From Prevotella sp. ne3005 (GTDB taxonomy: Bacteria; Bacteroidota; Bacteroidia; Bacteroidales; Bacteroidaceae), in assembly GCF_900110085.1 (NCBI RefSeq), contig NZ_FOCK01000001.1, positions 620,001-684,000 of the forward strand: DNA of 64,000 bases, given 5' to 3'. The notes below the pieces were generated by a model. It was not told where the DNA came from. It did not search any database and saw only the letters and a program-made list of their open reading frames with translations. The position numbers and the translations under genes are program-made. Below are positions 37,775-45,352 of this stretch, piece after piece (positions within the stretch are counted from its first letter, which is position 1; every line of letters begins with the position of its first letter).

Positions 37775-39739
37775 ATGCGAATGAGAGCTTGGATCATGAC
37801 AGGCCTGCTGCTGATGACAACCACAGCGGCCATGTCCGACAATAAGAACGACAAGGAGTGGAGCGACCTTGAGGTGAAGCGCGCCCAGCTGCTGGAGAAA
37901 GGCAGCGTGGAGGCAGCACTCGCCATCTACGACAAGATGGCTGAACACGCAGAGAAGCAGGGGCGCATCGAGGATGCCGCCAGCGTCAGGCGCGACAAGG
38001 TAGGACTGCTCCACAACCTGCAGCAGGACAGTCTGCTCATCGAGGAAGCCACCCGACAGATGGCCTGGATGGAACAGCACGGGCAGAAGGAATACTTCTA
38101 CCGCATCTGGCGCCTGATGGCCGAGTCGTACTACTTCTCACACAAGCCTCAGACAGCCCTTCGCCAAGCCAAGCTCATGCTCGAATATGCCCAGGAGCAC
38201 GGCGACGACCAGGGACGGGCCAGCGCCTATCAGCAGATGGGATTCAACTACCTCGAAGTGGACAACGACGAGGCCATCAAGACCTACCAGCACAGCATCA
38301 AGCTGTTCCGCCAGATGAGCGGTGACCACTACGCCGACCTCAACCGCTCGTACGGTTATCTATGCGAAGCCCTCGAAAACAAGAAAGACTATGCCAACGA
38401 ACTGAAATACTGCGCGGAATGGAAAAAGCTGCTCGACGAGTGGGGCCGCAATGCCGTCGGCAAGCAGATGAACCGCGTCTACATCGAACAACACCTGCAG
38501 ACAGCCAGTGCCCTGATAGGCCTCGGCCGCATCTACGAGGCCGAGCAGGAGCTGGCAGAGGTGGAACGGCTGAACCAGATGGAGAAAGACGACTACTACA
38601 GCTACGTCATCCTCGTGCGCAAGGCGCAGGCAGCCTATCTGGCAGGGCACTACAGCCAGGCCGTGGCCTACAGCGACCGCTTTGCCCCTATGATGGAGAG
38701 CGACGACTGGGTGCTGCCCCGTCTGGTGAGAGCCGAAGCGCTCATCAAGGGCAACCGCCCTGCCGAGGCCGCCCAGATCTACCGCCGCCTCTATGAGGCC
38801 AAAGACTCCACCTTCTCGAAAGACATGCGCATGCAACTCGACGAGCTGAACACGCTCTTCCAGGTCGACGAGCTGAAGATCCAGAACCAGCTGGTACGTT
38901 CACGCTTCATCACCGGCATCTTCGCCTGCGCCCTGATAGGCCTGCTGCTCTTCCTCTACTTCCGCCACCGTTCGGCCAAACGCCTTGCCGAGATGAAATC
39001 GGCCAAGGAGCGCATCGAGAATGAGCTGAGCATCGCCCGCGACATCCAGATGTCGATGGTGCCCCACCAGTTCCCCAACCGCCCGGGCCTCGACCTCTAC
39101 GCCTCGATGATGCCCGCAAGAGAGGTGGGCGGCGACCTCTACGGCTATCAGCTCTACGACGACCGCCTCTACTTCTGCATCGGCGACGTCAGCGGCAAGG
39201 GAGTGCCTGCCTCGCTCTTCATGGCACAGGCCACCCGCCTCTTCCGAACGCTCGCCGAACAGGGCATGATGCCCGCAGAGATATGTACCCACATCAACAA
39301 TGCCCTCTCGGGTGAGGACAACGAGCAAGGCATGTTTGTAACGATGTTTCTAGGTCTTGTCGACCTCAACACGGGTCATCTCGACTTCTGCAATGCCGGC
39401 CACAACCCTCCTGTACTGGGTGGCGACGAGCATCAGGGGTCGTTCCTCGAGATGGAGCCCAATGCCCCCATCGGCCTCTGGCCGGGACTGGAATTCGTGG
39501 GCGAGTCTATCGAGAGCATCAAGGGGCGCCCGCTCTTCATCTACACCGACGGCCTCAACGAAGCCGAGAACACGCACCACGAGCAGTTTGGCGACGACCG
39601 CCTGCTCAGCAGCCTCCGCGACACCAGCTACGAGAGTTCGCGCCAGGTCATCGAGACCCTCGCCGCCCTCGTAGAAGCCCACCGCCAAGGTGCCGACCCC
39701 AACGACGACCTGACCATGATGTGCCTGCGGCTGTCATAA
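37775..39739 (+). CDS. TPR sensor with SpoIIE/RsbU-type PP2C phosphatase output (second copy)
   Basis: A protein of 654 residues with the same layout as the first copy: signal peptide (MRAWIMTGLLLMTTTAAMS), TPR array (GRASAYQQMGFNYLEVDNDEAIKTYQHS; RPAEAAQIYRRLYEAKDS), membrane helix about 378-398 (ITGIFACALIGLLLFLYF), a shorter linker without the EETHSKL heptads, and a PP2C domain with VGGDLYGY, GDVSGKGVPASLFMAQ, FCNAGHNPP, YTDGLNEAEN and DPNDDLTMMC. The phosphatase half is nearly identical to copy one, whereas the sensor half differs. The start at 37775 is chosen because coding from 37712 would cross the terminator hairpin. Confidence 0.9.
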   Translation: MRMRAWIMTGLLLMTTTAAMSDNKNDKEWSDLEVKRAQLLEKGSVEAALAIYDKMAEHAEKQGRIEDAASVRRDKVGLLHNLQQDSLLIEEATRQMAWMEQHGQKEYFYRIWRLMAESYYFSHKPQTALRQAKLMLEYAQEHGDDQGRASAYQQMGFNYLEVDNDEAIKTYQHSIKLFRQMSGDHYADLNRSYGYLCEALENKKDYANELKYCAEWKKLLDEWGRNAVGKQMNRVYIEQHLQTASALIGLGRIYEAEQELAEVERLNQMEKDDYYSYVILVRKAQAAYLAGHYSQAVAYSDRFAPMMESDDWVLPRLVRAEALIKGNRPAEAAQIYRRLYEAKDSTFSKDMRMQLDELNTLFQVDELKIQNQLVRSRFITGIFACALIGLLLFLYFRHRSAKRLAEMKSAKERIENELSIARDIQMSMVPHQFPNRPGLDLYASMMPAREVGGDLYGYQLYDDRLYFCIGDVSGKGVPASLFMAQATRLFRTLAEQGMMPAEICTHINNALSGEDNEQGMFVTMFLGLVDLNTGHLDFCNAGHNPPVLGGDEHQGSFLEMEPNAPIGLWPGLEFVGESIESIKGRPLFIYTDGLNEAENTHHEQFGDDRLLSSLRDTSYESSRQVIETLAALVEAHRQGADPNDDLTMMCLRLS

Positions 39740-39790
39740 GACATCTCGCGAGTCTGCCACCGAGTTTCCTTCCAGACTAAACTCAGGCCT

Positions 39791-39845
39791 TACGCCGAGT
39801 AAACTCCCACTTTACTCCGAGTAAAATTCATCTTTATTCCGAGGC
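39791..39845. repeat. CCGAGTAAA-type repeat, second locus
   Basis: tacgccgagtaaactc, ctttactccgagtaaaa and ctttattccgaggcc form the same kind of short palindromic series as at 7478-7545, 32 kb away. Confidence 0.6.
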
Positions 39846-39925
39846 CTTTTAGGCATGGGAGAAGCAGCAGATTTTCTGTAAATATATTTTACCTTGATTC
39901 TATTCGGAAAGGTACAGCATACCGC

Positions 39926-40179
39926 CAAGTCCCAAGTCCCAAATTGCAAAATTGCAAAATTGCAAAACGATTTTTCATTTCAGCCCAAATTCCACACTAA
40001 GAATATATTATATATATATTATATTATTTATAATATAATATATATATAATATATTTAATATAAACTATTATTACTATCCCACTTCCCCCTAACCTCTCGA
40101 CTCCCCTTGACCAAGACGTCCCCTAATCACATTTTGATTTTTGTTTTTGCAATTTTGCAATTTGGGACTTGGGACTTGG
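39926..40179. repeat. 35-bp inverted repeat enclosing an A/T-rich palindrome
   Basis: Left arm 39926-39960 and right arm about 40145-40179 are exact complements made of AAGTCCC doublets followed by AAATTGCAAAATTGCAAAA. Between them lies the 52-bp palindrome at 40003-40054. Extra ATTGCAAA units sit on the left and GGGACTAGGGACTAGG on the right. Confidence 0.88.
40003..40054. repeat. 52-bp near-perfect A/T palindrome
   Basis: Twenty-five bases pair perfectly with the following twenty-five around a TT centre (40028-40029). The sequence contains only A and T (TATATATATTATATTAT type). Expected to extrude as a cruciform or form a hairpin in RNA. Confidence 0.92.
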
Positions 40180-40365
40180 GACTAGGGACTAGGACTGTAC
40201 TACCCTTGAAAAAGTCGAATGGTTTCTTAAGAAAAACAAGTTTTTCTTTGGCCGTTTGCGATTTTTTATGTATCTTTGCAGGCGAAACACGGGAAAAAGG
40301 CACTTTGTAAGAAAATGCAGACAAGATTGGAAGAAAATGTTCACTGACCTACCGAAAAATCTTCG

Positions 40366-40373
40366 TACCTTTG
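40366..40373 (+). promoter_or_regulatory. Promoter -7 box of the surface-protein pair
   Basis: TACCTTTG followed by CACC, in the context TCGTACCTTTGCACCC, 42 bp before the ATG at 40416. A second box, TATCTTTG at 40271-40278, could be an upstream alternative. Confidence 0.65.
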
Positions 40374-40415
40374 CACCCGACAAGCTGAATTAATAACAAA
40401 AAAAATAAAACCATT

Positions 40416-43400
40416 ATGAGAAAACTGTTACTCAACCCCACTCCACTCTTCAGGAAGCTACGACAGCTCTCCATGTTACTAACACTCCTCCTCGTGCCAT
40501 TAGGAGCACTGGGACAAACCATCACGGTTGCAGGCATATCCCCTGATGGTCAAACCGGAGCAATCGAAGGAGCCAACATCACCGGTACAGTGTCTTACAA
40601 CTCCTCCAGCAACACTCTCACAATGACTGGTGCTACCATTAATGGTAATATCACGTGGACGGGCGCTGGCAACAACCCAGACCTTACAATTCAGATGTCT
40701 GGCAAAAACACTGTTAATGGCGACATAGGATCTACTAACGCAGCAGCAACATGCAGTCTACATATTAAAAAGATTACCGATGCAGAAAGTGCAACACTAA
40801 AATACACCGGCAGTATCTCTAGGTTTATAACTGATCCCGATACCGGCTTTAAGCAATTTGACATCACTGACGGCAACACCACTTATCACTATTACACTAC
40901 AGCAGCCGTGTACGAGCTTATGGTTGGCGGCATACAAGTGCATAACATTGAAAGCGAGCTTGGTTACAAGGACAATATTTTCCAGAATAATGGGACTCCA
41001 ACCGCCACATTCGATGGAACGAACATAATCACACTCAATGGTGCGACACTGACAAACAAGATATCTTGGAAGGCTGACAATAACCTCACGATCAAGATCA
41101 ATGGTGAGAATTCAATCCCTTACATTTCTTATGATGGCAATGGCACTACCGCACCTCAGATATCATTCACGGCAGGTGGCGAAAATTGTTCACTAATATT
41201 AAACGGTAATGGCTTAATCACGGGATTCTATAATGACGATGCACCCACTATGATTGGTTTGTATTGGATTCCCACTTGGAATAACGGCAGTATTACCTCA
41301 GCCACTATAACAAATTCAATATTGGGTGGTGGCGCAGGCACAGAGGGATCACCATTCATTATTAGTACATTCGAACATTTGAAGACCTTCGCTACATACG
41401 TCAATAATGACATATTGAGCACTGAGTACATCAAACTCGGTGGGAACATTGATTGCACGAACCAGACTGGTTTCGAACCAATAGGTAATAATAACAAAAG
41501 TTTCGTCGGAACCTTTGATGGAGACAAAAAAACCATTACAGGATTAATATTCAGCGCTACAAATCCAGATGGCGTTGCAGGACTCTTTGGAAATATTGGC
41601 AGAATCAATCAGAATACTGACGTAATCACCAGAGGAACCGTAAAGAACCTCACTCTCAACAGTTGTCAATTCGGGAATGGAAACCGAAATGGTGCCATTG
41701 CCGGTTATTTGAACTACGGAACAATTGAGAATTGCACAGTCACCTCTTGTACTATTAGCAGTGGTAATTCACAAAGCACTAATTCTGGTGGTATTACAGG
41801 AATGGTCTTTAATGGCGTTGTAAAAGATTGCACCGTCAATGGTGGTGTAATAACTTCTTCCACCACAGATTCAAATAATGGTGATGTTGTTGCCGGAGGT
41901 ATTGCTGGTTATGTTTATGGTGGATCTGAAATCAACGGATGTACAGTTACTGACGTTGAAATCAATAGTACATGCAATTTAAATGGTAACGGACATAATA
42001 GTTACTCCGGAGGTATTGTGGGATGGGATGAGGATAACAGCGGAAGTTTCCCCGTCATTTCCGGGAATTCTGTTACAGGCACAACTACAGTCAACAGTGC
42101 CGATAATGTGGGTGACAATGATAACAAATCTCACGCAGGAGCAATTTTGGGTCTTGATAAAGATGAGTCTTTCACGAATATCAGTAGTAATTATTACGAT
42201 AAAACCGTCTCTACTTCTACCAAGGAAGGTGACGCAGCTGCTGAAGTAAAGAGCGGGCAAACCGAGCGCGGTATTGGAAGTAATAGTTCTGGAAACGGTA
42301 TTTCCGACGAAATAGGCAAAGTGGAACTTGCCGGCACGAAGAAGATTACAATTACGCCATCATTAATAGGGGGAGAATCCCACGCAAAAGAAGGCACTTA
42401 TTATTTGTCAGTGGATAACCAAAGCAATAACACCTATGATGTCTATGCCCTGCCTGGAAATGAAGTTGGAATCAATGCAACTCCTATTGAAGGCTATAAG
42501 CCAAGGCTGACCCTGAGTGACGTAAACATTAATGTAGCTTCTGAGGAAATAAAAAATAACGGAGCTTACGATCATACAGAATTCACATTCACGATGCCTG
42601 ATGCGGATCTGACGGCGAATGTGGATTGGGATGAATTATACAATTTGTGGATTGGAGACACTCAGGTGACGAGTAACAATGCAGCCCACATTCTTGGAGA
42701 AAACAATACGACAGTAACATTCACCGCAGCAGATCCCAATTTACAGACTTCTGCTAACACACTAACGCTGAATGGTGCCACGCTGACAGTCCCTGTGAAG
42801 GTAGGCTTGGCTAGACTGACGATTGATATCAAGGGCACCAACAGCATTACCACGAATACCACTTGTATTCAGAATGTCTCTGCAAAAGTTGTGCCTTCTC
42901 TGACCTTTAAGTCGACCAGCGACGTAGTGGGCAATCTGACGCTAAAGAATACAGATGACAGCAATACAGGTGTGATTAGCAGTGGCTTCTCTGGAAATTT
43001 CACGATTAGTAATGAACTCACTCTGTTGACATCTGGCAATTACACATTATCGGACGGCGAAGTTCATGAAGCTCAGCTTGTACCTTTTTACGGTGTTCAG
43101 GTTGGTGAGACGCTTGTCCATGCAGGCAATGCTACTGATGTGTTGGGTGATGGTACGATAAGTTTCAATAAGAATACCAGTACATTGACGCTGAATAATG
43201 CCAATGCTGGTGCTCTTAGCACTTCGCTCGCCCAACTGACGGTAGAGCTGGTAGGTGATAACACAATTTCTGCGGGTGACGACCCAGCATTCCAGAGTTC
43301 AAGTGGTAATGCTGTTTTAATCAGTATCCAGTCTACGGCCGAAGAGAAAGGTAACTTGACGATGAATTGTAATACGGGTGGCAGCTTCTTTGGTAACCAC

Positions 43401-45335
43401 GTAACATTGCACGTCATTAATCCCCTGGATGTCGTATCAGGTAGTTTGACTGGAAGCGGCACGGTAATCATAGGTGAGTATTATAATTTAGATGTTGCTG
43501 GAACGATGGTTTCCTTCCTGAACAAGGATAATGTTTTGGGAGATAACAAGATTACTTTCACCCCCAGCAGCAATACCCTCACCCTGAATGGAGCAACAAT
43601 TGGTGATGGAGGTATTAATTACAGGGGAGAAACAGACTTTACCATTGCCTTAAATGGTTCAAACAGTATTGTAAATACGGGTGGTACCGCTGCAATTTTC
43701 GCTAACACACAGACAACTTACTCATTTAATTTTGTAAAAGCTACAGGAGCAAGCAGTGCAGAATTGTCATTAAAATGGGGATCTGGTAATATCGCCATCT
43801 CTGCCGAAAGGCCAACTCTTGGTAGTGGTCTTTATTGGAAACCAATTGAAGAAACGACTTTGATCATCACAGATGATCCTGAGTTCATCATTATTGATGA
43901 TTATGCCATGACAGATACAAGAACAACCATCAATGGCACTAGTGGTACAATAACCTACAACCCAACAGACAAGGTTCTGACCTTGAATGGCTTTACGAAA
44001 GAATTCGGTGCTAAGCACGCCATTAAGACTGGTGTCACAGGACTGAAAGTAAAACTGACAGGAGAAAGCACTATTAATTGTGCTGCTGATTCTACTGTTT
44101 TCTATGCTTTTAGCAGCTCCGCATCGATACAGTTCGTAAAAGTTGATGCTACCTCCAAACTCAATATGGTAGGAACAGCCATTGATAAATTTGCGGATGG
44201 CAGCGTCACCTACGACGGATTGGTTTTATATTCCGATAATTATATTGCCATTCCCGAGCCTCCAACAATGGCCTTAAATAGTAACGACAAGGTGGAACTG
44301 ACAATAACTTATTCGGGTGGTACTATTGCCACGAAATACTCCATTGACTATGCTGACGAGACGGCTGACGTAACAAATGCCACGTACTCTGATCCATTCG
44401 AAATGGCTGCTCCCGGTACAGTTACTGCCTGGGTTGAGGCCAATGGTACTACAACCAGCACTGTTAAGGGTAAGCATTTCGGCTACGAGAGCAAAACGTT
44501 TACGATGAAGAGTGGTGAAACGAAGGCCGTAGTATTAGCACCAGCCATTGAGGCTTCCGACAACATTGCCCTTGCAGACAACCCGTATGCCAGCGATGCT
44601 GAAGGAGTAGCAACCCTTAGCGCAGGAGAGACTGCTCCTAATGCCGTTATCAATGCCATTAGCATAGGAAAGGCAAATCTGAGCACGACATTGGCAAATA
44701 CCAATGCCCAAGAACATACGGTCATCCTGAATAAGGATAACAAGTTTACCATAGAGGTCAATGTGGGAGCTATCATGGAAGGCATAACCTTCGCCCCCAA
44801 TATGCTCTACGCCACCTATTGTAATACAACAGACAAGAACATGACGGTGCCGGAAGGACTGACAGCCTATGCCGTTACAGGAACCGAGGGTAACAACGTA
44901 ACAACTGAAGTTGTGGAGTTCCTGCCCATGAATGTACCCCTGTTGTTGATGCGCAGCAACGCCAGCACAGAAGTGGGAATGTCTCTGGTGTATGATGGTA
45001 CAGCAACGGCTCCTGCGACGAATATTCTGAATTTTACCAATAGCGACCTCACTACTACAGGTAAGGAATATGTGCTTTACAATGACGAGTTTGTGAAGGC
45101 TACAAGCACGATTCGTCAAAACCATTGCTATTTGTTCATTACAAATCCTGCTCCTACACGCGGATATTACAGCATTGGTAATGGCAACGATGGCTCGACA
45201 GCCATAGACGATACGCTGATTGATAACGAGGAGACGACAAATGATGACTGGTACGACCTGCAGGGACGTAGGATTCAGAAGCCTACCAAGGCCGGCATCT
45301 ATATCGTGAACGGAAAGAAAATGATTGTTAAATAA
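40416..45335 (+). CDS. Large secreted repeat protein with Prevotella-type C-terminal sorting tail
   Basis: A protein of 1639 residues. Signal peptide about 1-34 (LSMLLTLLLVPLGALGQ). A module of about 100-120 residues recurs with the pattern Y-x-L-x-V-G...V...DxLGDxxITF...LTLNGAxI...LTIxLxGxNSI: clear copies begin near 40914, 42638, 43089, 43483 and 43901, and a partial one near 40520. Residues about 305-590 hold GLUG-like beta-helix repeats (AGLFGNIG, NGAIAGYLNYGTIENCTV, SGGITGMV, AGGIAGYVYGG). The last 30 residues (DWYDLQGRRIQKPTKAGIYI...) form the tail shared with the next protein, probably a type IX secretion or surface-anchoring signal. The gene is visibly more A/T-rich than the signalling genes before it. 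A carbohydrate-binding or adhesin role is possible but unproven. Confidence 0.8.
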   Translation: MRKLLLNPTPLFRKLRQLSMLLTLLLVPLGALGQTITVAGISPDGQTGAIEGANITGTVSYNSSSNTLTMTGATINGNITWTGAGNNPDLTIQMSGKNTVNGDIGSTNAAATCSLHIKKITDAESATLKYTGSISRFITDPDTGFKQFDITDGNTTYHYYTTAAVYELMVGGIQVHNIESELGYKDNIFQNNGTPTATFDGTNIITLNGATLTNKISWKADNNLTIKINGENSIPYISYDGNGTTAPQISFTAGGENCSLILNGNGLITGFYNDDAPTMIGLYWIPTWNNGSITSATITNSILGGGAGTEGSPFIISTFEHLKTFATYVNNDILSTEYIKLGGNIDCTNQTGFEPIGNNNKSFVGTFDGDKKTITGLIFSATNPDGVAGLFGNIGRINQNTDVITRGTVKNLTLNSCQFGNGNRNGAIAGYLNYGTIENCTVTSCTISSGNSQSTNSGGITGMVFNGVVKDCTVNGGVITSSTTDSNNGDVVAGGIAGYVYGGSEINGCTVTDVEINSTCNLNGNGHNSYSGGIVGWDEDNSGSFPVISGNSVTGTTTVNSADNVGDNDNKSHAGAILGLDKDESFTNISSNYYDKTVSTSTKEGDAAAEVKSGQTERGIGSNSSGNGISDEIGKVELAGTKKITITPSLIGGESHAKEGTYYLSVDNQSNNTYDVYALPGNEVGINATPIEGYKPRLTLSDVNINVASEEIKNNGAYDHTEFTFTMPDADLTANVDWDELYNLWIGDTQVTSNNAAHILGENNTTVTFTAADPNLQTSANTLTLNGATLTVPVKVGLARLTIDIKGTNSITTNTTCIQNVSAKVVPSLTFKSTSDVVGNLTLKNTDDSNTGVISSGFSGNFTISNELTLLTSGNYTLSDGEVHEAQLVPFYGVQVGETLVHAGNATDVLGDGTISFNKNTSTLTLNNANAGALSTSLAQLTVELVGDNTISAGDDPAFQSSSGNAVLISIQSTAEEKGNLTMNCNTGGSFFGNHVTLHVINPLDVVSGSLTGSGTVIIGEYYNLDVAGTMVSFLNKDNVLGDNKITFTPSSNTLTLNGATIGDGGINYRGETDFTIALNGSNSIVNTGGTAAIFANTQTTYSFNFVKATGASSAELSLKWGSGNIAISAERPTLGSGLYWKPIEETTLIITDDPEFIIIDDYAMTDTRTTINGTSGTITYNPTDKVLTLNGFTKEFGAKHAIKTGVTGLKVKLTGESTINCAADSTVFYAFSSSASIQFVKVDATSKLNMVGTAIDKFADGSVTYDGLVLYSDNYIAIPEPPTMALNSNDKVELTITYSGGTIATKYSIDYADETADVTNATYSDPFEMAAPGTVTAWVEANGTTTSTVKGKHFGYESKTFTMKSGETKAVVLAPAIEASDNIALADNPYASDAEGVATLSAGETAPNAVINAISIGKANLSTTLANTNAQEHTVILNKDNKFTIEVNVGAIMEGITFAPNMLYATYCNTTDKNMTVPEGLTAYAVTGTEGNNVTTEVVEFLPMNVPLLLMRSNASTEVGMSLVYDGTATAPATNILNFTNSDLTTTGKEYVLYNDEFVKATSTIRQNHCYLFITNPAPTRGYYSIGNGNDGSTAIDDTLIDNEETTNDDWYDLQGRRIQKPTKAGIYIVNGKKMIVK

Positions 45336-45338
45336 ATA

Positions 45339-45345
45339 AAGGAGG
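45339..45345 (+). promoter_or_regulatory. Shine-Dalgarno-like site before the second surface-protein gene
   Basis: AAGGAGG lies 7 bases before the ATG at 45353. Such a strong site is unusual here, as the other genes in the window show none. It supports separate ribosome loading on a bicistronic mRNA. Confidence 0.6.
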
Positions 45346-45352
45346 ACTCACA

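Larger units (their letters stand above)
39740..40415. other. 676-bp gap with nested palindromes and promoter(s), no gene
   Basis: No credible gene. From left to right: CCGAGTAAA-type repeats related to 7478-7545 (39791-39845), an inverted repeat enclosing a 52-bp A/T palindrome (39926-40179), a TATCTTTG box (40271-40278) and the promoter of the first surface protein (40366-40373). Confidence 0.7.

Noticed and set aside
39926..40179. Insertion sequence or MITE with terminal inverted repeats
   Set aside because: No target-site duplication or transposase is visible, and only one copy lies in the window. It is reported as an inverted repeat instead.
40271..40278. TATCTTTG box as promoter of a small gene or RNA
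   Set aside because: No credible small ORF or structured RNA follows. It is kept only as a possible upstream promoter for the surface-protein operon.
40107..40310. Small open frames of about 65 codons on both strands in the gap before the surface protein
   Set aside because: They run through the inverted-repeat arm, have low-complexity translations and no start context.
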